From an uncultured Ruminococcus sp. (GTDB lineage: Bacteria > Bacillota > Clostridia > Oscillospirales > Ruminococcaceae), in NCBI GenBank assembly GCA_900541495.1, contig UQKC01000004.1, positions 1-64,000 on the forward strand: a stretch of 64,000 nt of DNA, written 5' to 3'. A model generated the notes under the pieces. It searched no databases. It was not told the origin of the DNA and saw only the letters and a program-made list of their open reading frames with translations. Of this stretch, positions 53,642 to 62,153 are shown piece after piece. The translations under genes and the position numbers were made by a program. The stretch's first letter is position 1. Each line of letters starts with the position of its first letter.

Positions 53642-53675
53642 AGAAAAATATCCCTGCGATTTGCGCCGCAGGGAT
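53642..53675 (-). terminator. Terminator of rny
   Basis: ATCCCTGCG (53650-53658) pairs with CGCAGGGAT (53667-53675); on the minus strand a T-rich run follows. It separates rny from the next operon. Confidence 0.75.
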
Positions 53676-53720
53676 AATTAATGCTTTCGTGTTTACAGAC
53701 TGTAATTTACATATTGTATA

Positions 53721-55283
53721 TTACTTAGCGTATTCAACTACGCGGCTTTCACGAATGATATTAACTTTGATCTGTCCGGGATAATCCATTTCGTCCTCGA
53801 TGCGCTTGGCGATATCTCTTGCCACAATGACCATTTTTTCATCGTTGATCTTGTCTGGATAAACCATAATGCGGACTTCACGGCCTGCCTGAATAGCGAA
53901 GGATTTTTCAACGCCCTCATAAGAGCAGCAGATCTCTTCAAGCTTTTCAAGACGCTTGATGTAGTTCTCGTAGTTCTCGCTTCTTGCGCCCGGTCTTGCC
54001 GCTGAAATAGCATCGGCAGCCTGAACGAGAGCAGCGACAACGGAGTGGATCTCAACATCGCCGTGGTGAGCCTCGACTGCGTGAATGACCTCGGGGCTTT
54101 CCTTGTACTTGCGGCAGACGTCAACACCGATCTGAACGTGTGAACCCTCGATCTCGTAGCTGAGAGCCTTACCGATATCGTGGAGAAGTCCTGCTCTTCG
54201 TGCGAGGTTTGCATCAACGCCAAGTTCGGAAGCCATAATTCCTGCGAGGTGTGCGACCTCGATAGAGTGGTTGAGGACGTTCTGACGGTAGGAAGTTCTG
54301 TAATGAAGTCTTCCGAGAAGACGTACAAGTTCGTGGTTAAGACCGTGTACGTTGGTTTCGAGAACGGCTCTGTCGCCCTCCTGCTTCATGATGTGCTCGA
54401 CTTCACGGCGAGCCTTGTCAACCATTTCCTCGATACGGGACGGGTGGATTCTTCCGTCTGCGATAAGCTTTTCGAGTGCGATACGGGCAACCTCACGGCG
54501 AGCCTGATCGAAGCAGGAAAGTGTGATAGCTTCGGGCGTATCGTCGATGATAAGGTCAACGCCGGTGAGCGTTTCGAGTGCCTTTATGTTTCTGCCCTCA
54601 CGTCCGATGATCCTTCCCTTCATTTCGTCATTCGGCAGAGGAACAACGGAAACTGCGGATTCGGACACCTGATCTGCGGAGCATTTTGAAATTGCGAGAG
54701 CGATAAGGTTTCTTGCCTTTTCCTCACATTCGTCCTTGAGCTGCTGCTCATAAGACTGTATCTTGAGAGCCTTTTCATGTACAAGCTCATTTTCGAGCAT
54801 TGAAAGCAGGTGTTCCTTAGCCTGATCCATAGTGAACTGCGAGATCTTTTCAAGGGTTTCCATTTGCTGCTTTTTGATATTGTCGGCTTCTTCAAGCTTT
54901 TCGTCAGCCTGCTTGATCTTTTTCTGGAGTATTTCGTCCTTTTTATCAAGGCTGTCGTTCTTTTTGTCGAGATTGTCTTCTTTCTGCTGGATCCTGCGTT
55001 CCTGACGGGAAATTTCTCCGCGGCGCTCTTTAAGTTCCTTATCAAGCTCGGAACGGCTCTTCTGGATCTCTTCCTTTGCATCGAGAAGTGCGATCTTTTT
55101 TTGATTTTCTGCTTCTGTCTTTGCTGCTTCGACAAGTCTTTCGGCTTCCTTTTCCGCCGAACCTATCGCTGCTTCAGCCTGCTTTTTGCGGTGATTGATA
55201 CCTGCGGCGAAGAATATCGCTCCGCCGACAGCGAAACCTGCAATAAGCGCAATGACAGCCGCAATGATAGCTGCTGTGTTCAA
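53721..55283 (-). CDS. rny: Ribonuclease Y
   Basis: 520 residues. N-terminal membrane helix (AAIIAAVIALIAGFAVGGAI), a long coiled coil (residues 30-200), KH domain with GRIIGREGRNIKALE and HD domain with LLHDIGKA plus VEAHHGDVE. Initiates mRNA decay at the membrane. It starts at TTG 55283 after GGGGAGG. Monocistronic. Confidence 0.96.
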   Translation of the reverse strand: MNTAAIIAAVIALIAGFAVGGAIFFAAGINHRKKQAEAAIGSAEKEAERLVEAAKTEAENQKKIALLDAKEEIQKSRSELDKELKERRGEISRQERRIQQKEDNLDKKNDSLDKKDEILQKKIKQADEKLEEADNIKKQQMETLEKISQFTMDQAKEHLLSMLENELVHEKALKIQSYEQQLKDECEEKARNLIALAISKCSADQVSESAVSVVPLPNDEMKGRIIGREGRNIKALETLTGVDLIIDDTPEAITLSCFDQARREVARIALEKLIADGRIHPSRIEEMVDKARREVEHIMKQEGDRAVLETNVHGLNHELVRLLGRLHYRTSYRQNVLNHSIEVAHLAGIMASELGVDANLARRAGLLHDIGKALSYEIEGSHVQIGVDVCRKYKESPEVIHAVEAHHGDVEIHSVVAALVQAADAISAARPGARSENYENYIKRLEKLEEICCSYEGVEKSFAIQAGREVRIMVYPDKINDEKMVIVARDIAKRIEDEMDYPGQIKVNIIRESRVVEYAK

Positions 55284-55564
55284 GTCCTTGACCTCCCCAA
55301 AATTATATTATCGCTCGGAGGGCTTGAACAAGAGGATTTCACATTCCGCAGTCAAAATTTCTCTGCGAAAACGGTGAAAAACGAAAATATTCCTGCCCTT
55401 TACAATGCTTTAAACGTTTAAGCCGATATTGCTATAAAAAGATATCAGCCGAATAAAACGTTGAAGCGGCAGAAAGATATGTCATCGTTACCCCGAATAT
55501 TATCCTCAATTGACAATTTTCACTACATAACGTATAATTTTATCCGAAAAATACAATCTGTAAA

Positions 55565-55802
55565 GAATAACTGAACCCATAAAACGGGTTTGATAGTGAT
55601 AATGAATATATGAAACCTCTGTTCAAAACGACAGAGCGAGTGAAAAATGAACTGCAATTTATCAAGCCGACGCCGTTTGCCGTCAAAAGACCGTCCCGCA
55701 TAAACGGGCAGGACAGCGTATGAATCGCATATGGCAGCCGCCTTAGTGACAAACCTGCGAGCCTTTTTAAAGGCAGGCAGAATTACCTCATATTGCATTT
55801 AC
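55565..55802 (-). ncRNA. Candidate structured RNA upstream of rny
   Basis: A GC-richer block in AT-rich DNA with its own consensus promoter on the minus strand. Its ends can pair (ATATGA near the 5' end, 55788-55793, with TCATAT at 55608-55613, and TTCTG with CAGAG just inside). Further hairpins are CCTGC...GCAGG and GTCCTGC...GCGGGAC. AACCCGTTTTATGGGTT near 55574-55590 may end it. It could be a 6S-like or other regulatory RNA, or a long rny leader; class not recognised. Confidence 0.35.
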
Positions 55803-55808
55803 TTTATT

Positions 55809-55837
55809 ATTGTAATATAAATCATTAATAATGTCAA
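55809..55837 (-). promoter_or_regulatory. Consensus promoter facing rny
   Basis: Minus-strand TTGACA (55832-55837), 17 bases and TACAAT (55809-55814). The start would be near 55802, about 520 bases before rny. Confidence 0.75.
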
Positions 55838-55901
55838 GGTTATTTTAACATTTTCACACTTTTTAATAAGAAAAAAGCCTCTTAACTGTGAAAAAAGACG
55901 G

Positions 55902-55930
55902 TTGACAAATTTCGCGAAGTGTGATAACAT
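55902..55930 (+). promoter_or_regulatory. Promoter of thrS
   Basis: TTGACA (55902-55907), 17 bases and TAACAT (55925-55930), before the T-box leader. Confidence 0.75.
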
Positions 55931-55959
55931 AAACACATAATAACATAAAAACGTTGATA

Positions 55960-56191
55960 AAGGAAGGCAACCCTCCGTTGAGGACTTTCAGAGAGCGGCA
56001 GTCATCGGCTGAAAACTGCGGCAGGTTCGGGAGCTTTGCATACCGCCTTTTGAGTGCGCTTAATCTGCGCCGTCAGCCTGCGTTAAAGGCGTTAATGAGG
56101 TGTGTTTTTCAGGGAAAAACGCATAAATTAAGGTGGAAACACGGTTTTTATCGTCCTTAGTGCCCGTAAAAGAGCATTAAGGACGTTTTTT
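55960..56191 (+). promoter_or_regulatory. T-box riboswitch of thrS with terminator
   Basis: The leader contains CAGAGAGCGG (AG-bulge region), GGGAGCTTTGCATACC with a likely Thr specifier ACC at 56042-56044, and the T-box AAGGTGGAAACACGG at 56130-56144. The terminator CGTCCTTAGTGC / GCATTAAGGACG with TTTTTT follows (56152-56191). Uncharged tRNA-Thr would pair with the leader and let transcription proceed. The specifier assignment is by position and fits the gene. Confidence 0.88.
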
Positions 56192-56261
56192 GTTTTCTAA
56201 AAAAGGATAAAAAACGAATTTTATGTTAACAATACTATAATATATGTGGAGGTAAACGAAA

Positions 56262-58208
56262 ATGGTAAAGCTCACACTTAAAGACGGAAGCGTTAAGGAA
56301 TGTGAAAAGGGCACAGCCGCAGCAGAAGTTATCAAGGGCATCGGAATGGGTCTTTATAAGGCTGCCTGTGCTGTAAAGCTCGGCGGAAAGGTATGCGATA
56401 TCCGCACACCTATTGAGGAAGACTGCGAATTTGAAGTCCTCACATTCGATTCCGAGGACGGAAAGAAGACTTTCAACCACACGGCATCGCATATCCTTGC
56501 ACAGGCTGTAAAGCGCCTTTACCCCGAGGTAAAGCTTGCTATCGGTCCTGCGATCCAGGACGGATTCTACTACGATTTTGACGCACCTAAGGCGTTCACA
56601 CCCGATGACCTTGCAAAGATCGAAGCTGAGATGAAGAAGATCGCCAAGGAGGGCATTGAGCTTGAAAAGTTCGAGCTTTCCCCCGAAGAAGCTATCAAAA
56701 AGCTTGAAGAAATGGGCGAACCTTACAAGGTCGAGCTCTGCCGGGAACACGCAGGCAAGGGTGAACCTATCTCATTCTATAAGCAGGGCGACTTCATCGA
56801 CCTCTGCGCAGGTCCTCATCTCGCTTCAACTGCTCCCGTAAAGGCTGTAAAGCTTCTCTCCTGCACAGGCGCTTACTGGAGAGGCGACTCAAAGGGCAAG
56901 CAGCTCTGCCGTGTTTACGGTACAGCATTTCCTAAGGCAAGCGAACTTGAAGCATACCTCGCAGCAAGAGAAGAAGCTCAGAAGCGCGACCACAACAAGC
57001 TCGGCCGTGAGCTTGAATATTTCACAACAGTTGACTGCATCGGTCAGGGACTTCCCGTTCTTCTTCCAAAGGGCGCAAAGGTTGTCCAGATACTCCAGCG
57101 CTGGGTAGAAGACGTTGAAGCTTCAAGAGGCTGTATGCTCACAAAGACACCGCTTATGGCAAAGCGTGACCTCTATAAAATTTCGGGACACTGGGATCAT
57201 TACCTCGACGGTATGTTTATCCTCGGTGACCCATACGATGAGGAAAAGGAATGTTTCGCACTCCGTCCGATGACCTGCCCGTTCCAGTATCAGGTATACC
57301 TCAACCGCGCAAGATCATACCGTGACCTCCCGATGCGTCTTACCGAAACTTCCACACTTTTCAGAAATGAGGACAGCGGCGAAATGCACGGACTTATCCG
57401 TGTCCGTCAGTTCACAATTTCCGAGGGTCACTATATCCTCCGCCCCGAACAGCTCGAAGACGAGTTCAGAGGATGCCTTGAGCTTGCAAAGTATATGCTC
57501 GATACGGTAGGACTTCTCGAAGACTGCACATTCAGATTCTCCCAGTGGGATCCTGCAAACCCGAAGAACAAGTACGAGGGTACAGCAGAGCAGTGGGAAC
57601 ACGCACAGTCCGCAATGAAAACTATCCTCGACGACCTCGGCGTTGAATATTCTATCGGTATCGACGAAGCCGCATTCTATGGTCCGAAGCTCGATATCCA
57701 GTACAAGAACGTATTCGGCAAGGAAGATACACTCGTAACTATCCAGATCGATATGCTCCTCGCAGAAAAGTTCGGTATGGAATATACCGATGTTGACGGC
57801 AAGAAGCGCAGACCTTATATTATCCACAGAACATCACTCGGCTGCTATGAGCGTACACTCGCATACCTCATCGAAAAGTATGCAGGCGTGTTCCCACTCT
57901 GGCTTGCTCCCGAGCAGGTAAGAATCCTCCCTATCGGCGAAGCTCATCAGGCTTATGCTCAGGAGATCGCAGATAAGATCACAGCACACGGAATGAGAGT
58001 AACTGTCGATAAGCGTGACGAAAATATCGGTACAAAGATCAAAGCATCACGTCTTGAAAGAATCCCATATACCTTTATCATCGGCGATAAGGAAACAGAA
58101 AATAAGTCCGTTACTATCCGCTCGAGAAAAGAGGGCGAACTTCCCGACGTTAAACTCGACGAAGCACTCGCTAAGATCTTCGAGGAGAATGATACCAAGG
58201 CGAAGTAA
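56262..58208 (+). CDS. thrS: Threonyl-tRNA synthetase
   Basis: 648 residues. N-terminal TGS domain (1-60), editing domain with HTASHILAQAVKRLYP and zinc ligand CAGPHL, class II catalytic core with MTCPFQYQVY, motif 2 RLTETSTLFRNE and motif 3 near GCYERTLAYLIE, and C-terminal anticodon-binding domain. GGAGG precedes ATG 56262. It is controlled by the T-box directly upstream. Confidence 0.98.
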   Translation: MVKLTLKDGSVKECEKGTAAAEVIKGIGMGLYKAACAVKLGGKVCDIRTPIEEDCEFEVLTFDSEDGKKTFNHTASHILAQAVKRLYPEVKLAIGPAIQDGFYYDFDAPKAFTPDDLAKIEAEMKKIAKEGIELEKFELSPEEAIKKLEEMGEPYKVELCREHAGKGEPISFYKQGDFIDLCAGPHLASTAPVKAVKLLSCTGAYWRGDSKGKQLCRVYGTAFPKASELEAYLAAREEAQKRDHNKLGRELEYFTTVDCIGQGLPVLLPKGAKVVQILQRWVEDVEASRGCMLTKTPLMAKRDLYKISGHWDHYLDGMFILGDPYDEEKECFALRPMTCPFQYQVYLNRARSYRDLPMRLTETSTLFRNEDSGEMHGLIRVRQFTISEGHYILRPEQLEDEFRGCLELAKYMLDTVGLLEDCTFRFSQWDPANPKNKYEGTAEQWEHAQSAMKTILDDLGVEYSIGIDEAAFYGPKLDIQYKNVFGKEDTLVTIQIDMLLAEKFGMEYTDVDGKKRRPYIIHRTSLGCYERTLAYLIEKYAGVFPLWLAPEQVRILPIGEAHQAYAQEIADKITAHGMRVTVDKRDENIGTKIKASRLERIPYTFIIGDKETENKSVTIRSRKEGELPDVKLDEALAKIFEENDTKAK

Positions 58209-58252
58209 TTTTGCTTTGGCTATGTAACGATTTAACAGCAATTTGAAAAAGC

Positions 58253-58288
58253 AAACTGCCGTGCGAAATATTTCGTGCGGCAGTTTTT
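58253..58288 (+). terminator. Terminator after thrS
   Basis: AAACTGCCG (58253-58261) pairs with CGGCAGTTT (58278-58286), with an inner CGAAATATTTCG stem and a T-run. Confidence 0.85.
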
Positions 58289-58305
58289 GTAAAATGGTGG
58301 ACAAA

Positions 58306-58920
58306 ATGAGTAAATTTACAGAATATATCGGCAGGCAGTTCGGCGACCCTCACGGCTTTGTTGGAAAAGTCTGCTGTATCATTATGAATATCATAAATAA
58401 GCCTATGTATCTGAAAGTTGTCGATGAAGTGACGGTCAAAAACGATGAAAAAGTCCTCGATATCGGCTACGGCAACGGCTGCCTTTTGCAAAAACTATAC
58501 AAAAAGACGAAAGCCGAGCTGTATGGCATCGACATCTCCGAGGATATGAAAGCGCAGGCGGAAAAACGATGCAAAAATGCCAAAGCAAGCGGAAAACTCT
58601 TCCTTAGCGTAGGCGATTGCTGTGATTTGCCCTACGATGACGAAATGTTTTCCGCCGTCACCTCGATAAACACAGTCTATTTCTGGAGCGATACCACAAA
58701 AGGTCTGTCCGAGATAAGAAGAACGCTCAGAACGGGCGGCTCGTTCTATAATATAGTATATACGAAAGAATTCCTCGACTCGCTTTCCTATACGAAAAAG
58801 GGTTTTAAGAAATTTTCGCCCGAAGAATTGACCGAACTTGGCATACAAGCAGGCTTTGAAAATATCGAGGTCAAGGATATCGTCAAGGGGAAAAGTTTCG
58901 CAGTGATATATACAAAGTGA
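58306..58920 (+). CDS. Class I SAM-dependent methyltransferase (UbiE/Methyltransf_11 type)
   Basis: 204 residues from ATG 58306 with GGTGG upstream; ATG 58294 is possible, but the TTG at 58243 would run through the thrS terminator hairpin. SAM motif I is VLDIGYGNGCLLQKL, motif II-like ELYGIDISEDM, and SVGDCCDLPYDDEMF follows. Substrate unknown. The acetyltransferase gene follows after 10 bases. Confidence 0.82.
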   Translation: MSKFTEYIGRQFGDPHGFVGKVCCIIMNIINKPMYLKVVDEVTVKNDEKVLDIGYGNGCLLQKLYKKTKAELYGIDISEDMKAQAEKRCKNAKASGKLFLSVGDCCDLPYDDEMFSAVTSINTVYFWSDTTKGLSEIRRTLRTGGSFYNIVYTKEFLDSLSYTKKGFKKFSPEELTELGIQAGFENIEVKDIVKGKSFAVIYTK

Positions 58921-58930
58921 GGGGACAGAT

Positions 58931-59380
58931 ATGATCGAATACAAAAAGCTTACGGAAAAAGAGCTTGACCGTTTTATCGAAATGCGCATTGCACAGCTTC
59001 GCGAGGAGGGCGCAAAGGAGGAAATCGACCTGCGCCCTGCGCTGAAGGACTACTATGAACGCCACTTAAAGGACGGGACTTTCGTTTCGTGGCTCGCCTT
59101 TGACGGGGGCGAAATTATCGGCACAAGCGGAATGTCGTTCGTGGAAAAACCGCCGTATTTCGGCTGTCCGAGCGGTCGAATCGGCTTGCTTTCGAGTATG
59201 TTCACCGACAGCCGTTACAGGAGAAAGGGTATCGCGACTGAGCTTTTGAACCGTGTTGTCGGCGAGGCGCGAAGCTACGGCTGCGGAACAGTGCAGATAA
59301 CCGCTTCCGATATGGGCGTGAAGCTGTATTCATCGTATGGCTTTGTGCATAATGAGAATTTTATGCAGTTTAAAATTTAA
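58931..59380 (+). CDS. GNAT family N-acetyltransferase
   Basis: 149 residues. Acetyl-CoA-binding motif A is MFTDSRYRRKGIATELLNRV (R/QxxGxG/A as RRKGIA) and the C-terminal strand ends VKLYSSYGFVHNENFMQF. Substrate unknown. Probably co-transcribed with the methyltransferase. Confidence 0.87.
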   Translation: MIEYKKLTEKELDRFIEMRIAQLREEGAKEEIDLRPALKDYYERHLKDGTFVSWLAFDGGEIIGTSGMSFVEKPPYFGCPSGRIGLLSSMFTDSRYRRKGIATELLNRVVGEARSYGCGTVQITASDMGVKLYSSYGFVHNENFMQFKI

Positions 59381-59417
59381 CAAATTTTATTGTTTAAAAA
59401 TTTACAGAAAAAAGCAG

Positions 59418-59447
59418 TTGACAATACTATATATAATGTGTTATAAT
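59418..59447 (+). promoter_or_regulatory. Promoter of the DEAD-box helicase gene
   Basis: TTGACA (59418-59423), 18 bases and TATAAT (59442-59447) with TG extension. The leader is about 97 bases, as is common for cold-regulated helicase genes, but no known motif was identified in it. Confidence 0.75.
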
Positions 59448-59550
59448 AAACTTCTGCTTTGTAAAATTATAATTATGTGTCGGCATAGGGCAGGAGAGTT
59501 TTGTCAGAGAGCGTGTTTTGTCCAATGCCATGTTATGGAAAGGGAAAATT

Positions 59551-61284
59551 ATGCTTTTTAGTGAACTCGGACTGCCTCAGGAGATCGTCCGTGCGGTCGA
59601 AGAAATGGGATATGAGGAGGCTACGGAAATTCAGGCGAAGGCCATTCCGCTTCTTCTCGAAGGAAAGGACGTTGTGGGACGTTCACAGACAGGTACGGGC
59701 AAGACCGCCGCTTTCGGACTTCCTGCAGTTGCAATGATAGACCCCGAGGGTTACCGCCGTGTGCAGACGCTCATACTCTGCCCGACAAGAGAGCTTGCGA
59801 TGCAGGCTTCGCAGGAAATTGAAAAATTCTCAAAATATCTTCCGTATGTAAAGTCCTGCGCTATCTACGGCGGTGCAGACATCGAGCGCCAGATAGTTCA
59901 GCTCAAAAAGGGCGCGAACATCGTTGTCGGAACTCCCGGACGTGTAATGGATCATATCCGCCGTCACACTCTTCACCTTGAAGAGCTCCGCTCGGTAATT
60001 CTTGATGAAGCTGACGAAATGCTCAATATGGGTTTCCGTGAGGATATCGAAGAAATTTTGCAGTATATCCCCGAAGAGCGTCAGACGGTGCTTTTCTCGG
60101 CAACAATGCCGCCGCAGATAATGGCTATCACGGGCGAATATCAGCGTGACCCGATCGTTGTCGGCGTTGAGCAGAAGAGCCGCACTGTTGAGAGCGTTGC
60201 GCAGTTCTATTACGAAGTTCCTATGGGAAGAAAGACAGATGCGCTCCAGATGCTCCTTATCGCATTTGAACCAAAGCTTTCAATGATATTCTGCAACACA
60301 AAAGCAATGGTCGATGAGCTTACCGAGAACCTCGTTGCAAAGGGCTTTAAGGCGGCAGGACTTCACGGCGATATGAAACAGCAGAGCAGAACTCAGGTGC
60401 TTAACGCTTTCAAGAGCGGCAGAATAAATATCCTCATCGCGACCGATGTTGCCGCAAGAGGTATCGACGTTGACGATGTTGACGCGGTTTTCAACTACGA
60501 TATTCCGCAGGACAACGAATATTATATCCACCGTATCGGCAGAACGGGCAGAGCAGGTCGTTCAGGTTCGGCTTATACGATAGTGAGCGGCAGAAAGCAG
60601 GTCTATGAGCTTAAAGATATCGCGCGCTTCACAAAGGCTGATATTATCCGCTGCGACCTCCCGACAAGAGATGACGTTATCGAAAAGAAGACCCAGCGTG
60701 TCCTCGATAAAGTCTGCGACTATATCACTACGGAAAAGTATCCGAACGGCGCAGAGCTTCTCGAACGCCTTACCGAGCGAGGATATTCGGCAGAGCAGAT
60801 CGCCGCAACCCTCCTCGGAATGAGAATTTCCAAAGAAACACGCACCGTCCCTGAGTTCATCAAACCCGTGTTCCGTCCGCGCGACGAAAAGGGCAGATCA
60901 AAGGGCAGCTCCTGCAAAGTTGAAATTTCTCTCGGCAGACAGAACCGCATCGCACCGAACTTTATCCTCGGCGCACTCGTTGACGCAACGGGAATGGCAG
61001 GCAAGAACTTCGGCAAGATCGATATCTACGACCGCTATACAACAGTAGAAGTCCCCGAAGCTGATCTCGATCATATCATCGATTCCATGACGGGAACAAA
61101 GATAAACGGTCAGAAGATAAAGATCAAACGTTATGAGGGCAAGCAGAGCGAGGGCAGACCAAACGGCAGTTCCGACCGCAGACGTTCGGGCGGTGAAAAG
61201 GACTACCGCAACCTCCGCAGAAAAAATACAGGCAGAGCAAGAAAATTTGACGGCTCTCAGAAGAAGAGAACTCACAGTAATTAA
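59551..61284 (+). CDS. DEAD-box RNA helicase with DbpA-type RNA-binding domain
   Basis: 577 residues from ATG 59551 (GGAAAGGG upstream). Q motif FSELGLPQEIVRAVEEMG, motif I SQTGTGKTA, motif II VILDEADEM, motif III SAT, motif VI HRIGRTGRAG. After the helicase core comes a DbpA/CsdA-type RRM (residues about 455-540, with NRIAPNFILGALVDATG) and an Arg/Lys-rich tail. Likely acts in ribosome assembly or RNA decay, as DeaD/CshA do. Confidence 0.95.
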   Translation: MLFSELGLPQEIVRAVEEMGYEEATEIQAKAIPLLLEGKDVVGRSQTGTGKTAAFGLPAVAMIDPEGYRRVQTLILCPTRELAMQASQEIEKFSKYLPYVKSCAIYGGADIERQIVQLKKGANIVVGTPGRVMDHIRRHTLHLEELRSVILDEADEMLNMGFREDIEEILQYIPEERQTVLFSATMPPQIMAITGEYQRDPIVVGVEQKSRTVESVAQFYYEVPMGRKTDALQMLLIAFEPKLSMIFCNTKAMVDELTENLVAKGFKAAGLHGDMKQQSRTQVLNAFKSGRINILIATDVAARGIDVDDVDAVFNYDIPQDNEYYIHRIGRTGRAGRSGSAYTIVSGRKQVYELKDIARFTKADIIRCDLPTRDDVIEKKTQRVLDKVCDYITTEKYPNGAELLERLTERGYSAEQIAATLLGMRISKETRTVPEFIKPVFRPRDEKGRSKGSSCKVEISLGRQNRIAPNFILGALVDATGMAGKNFGKIDIYDRYTTVEVPEADLDHIIDSMTGTKINGQKIKIKRYEGKQSEGRPNGSSDRRRSGGEKDYRNLRRKNTGRARKFDGSQKKRTHSN

Positions 61285-61435
61285 ATTCGGAAAGCGGAAT
61301 TCGGAATTATGCTCCGCTGTTTCGTTAGAAATAAAATAATTCTGTAGGGGACGGGTTTCCCGTCCCGACGCCGCAAGGCGTTTTGCAATAAAACAAAACA
61401 GACCTATTTTCAAAATTCCTTGAAAATAGGTCTGT
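61285..61435. repeat. Composite repeat island after the helicase gene
   Basis: An AATTCGG border at 61285-61310, GTAGGGGACGGG palindrome at 61344-61367, and a perfect 16-bp hairpin (ACAGACCTATTTTCAA at 61398-61413 with 61420-61435). The remaining bases to 61565 are AT-rich and show nothing else. Confidence 0.8.
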
Positions 61436-61565
61436 TCTATTTATTGAGAATCGTTTATGCGTGTTTTGAAATTATGCGTTTCATTATTCGAAACAGCAAA
61501 GCCAACTGTCAACCGACAATTGTCAATTTAAATTTTCTAATTATATTAACTGTTGTCTGCAAATC

Positions 61566-61594
61566 TTGACTATTCGGCACGAATATGCTATAAT
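61566..61594 (+). promoter_or_regulatory. Promoter of the AbrB-like/HipA-like pair
   Basis: TTGACT (61566-61571), 17 bases and TATAAT (61589-61594). Transcription would start near 61601, immediately before the ribosome site AAGGAAG, which fixes translation start near 61614. Confidence 0.85.
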
Positions 61595-61613
61595 AATTTG
61601 AAAAGGAAGTGAT

Positions 61614-62153
61614 ATTACGGAAACACGAAATGCAAGGATAATTCATTCGTCAGCAGGCGGAACGGCAGGAAAAAACGCGCTTTCCTGCAAAATATCTCTC
61701 CCCACAGCGTGGATAAAAGAACTCGGCTTAGACAAGAACGAACGCGATGCAGAGCTTTGCTTTGACGGTCAGACTATAAGCATAAGAAAAAAACAAACCG
61801 CCGCCGTTTTTGTGAACTCAAAAAAGCAGCTCGGTCACGATTTGAAAAAATATTCTCTTTATGATAATGAAAAGCTTTGCACCGTTATCTATGCCGATAT
61901 GACGGATAAATCGGTCTTCGCCGAAAATTTTACCGAAAACATTGTAAAAACTGCTTTCGGCAAAAATAAATTTCCCACTTGGGAAAATTTCTGCAAATTT
62001 ATTGAGGAACGGTGCGTTCCGAGGGGAAGAAGCGGACTTCGCGAATACCTTGAAGCTATCGGCGTTGACGGATATCAGCCATTTGAGATCATCGCCAAAA
62101 CAAACGGCAGAATGGCGGAGGATAATCAATGGATAAAAATCGAAAAGATGTAA
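61614..62153 (+). CDS. AbrB-like domain protein, probable partner of HipA-like kinase (ATT start)
   Basis: 180 residues if translation begins at ATT 61614. The frame is closed by TGA at 61599 and has no ATG, GTG or TTG before 61812, while AGGAAGTG lies 5 bases before the ATT and the promoter just upstream. The N-terminal part (AGGTAGKNALSCKISLPTAW, LGLDKNERDAELCFDG, ISIRK) resembles a SpoVT/AbrB DNA-binding domain. The C-terminal part (about residues 70-180, WENFCKFIEERCVPRGRSGL, then YQPFEIIAKTNGRMAEDNQW) is shared with small proteins found beside HipA-like kinases. It probably represses the operon and neutralises the kinase. The ATG of the kinase lies inside this gene (25-base overlap). Confidence 0.65.
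   Translation: MTETRNARIIHSSAGGTAGKNALSCKISLPTAWIKELGLDKNERDAELCFDGQTISIRKKQTAAVFVNSKKQLGHDLKKYSLYDNEKLCTVIYADMTDKSVFAENFTENIVKTAFGKNKFPTWENFCKFIEERCVPRGRSGLREYLEAIGVDGYQPFEIIAKTNGRMAEDNQWIKIEKM

Noticed and set aside
58243..58305. TTG start for the methyltransferase
   Set aside because: The N-terminal codons would encode the thrS terminator hairpin; later ATG codons fit better.
59424..59439. NrdR-box-like sequence in the helicase promoter spacer
   Set aside because: 14 of 16 matches, but AT-rich, single, and no partner about 31 bases away; likely chance.
61812..62153. Shorter gene from GTG 61812
   Set aside because: It would remove an AbrB-like domain that is in frame, leaves no ribosome site near 61812 and ignores the promoter and AGGAAG directly before 61614.
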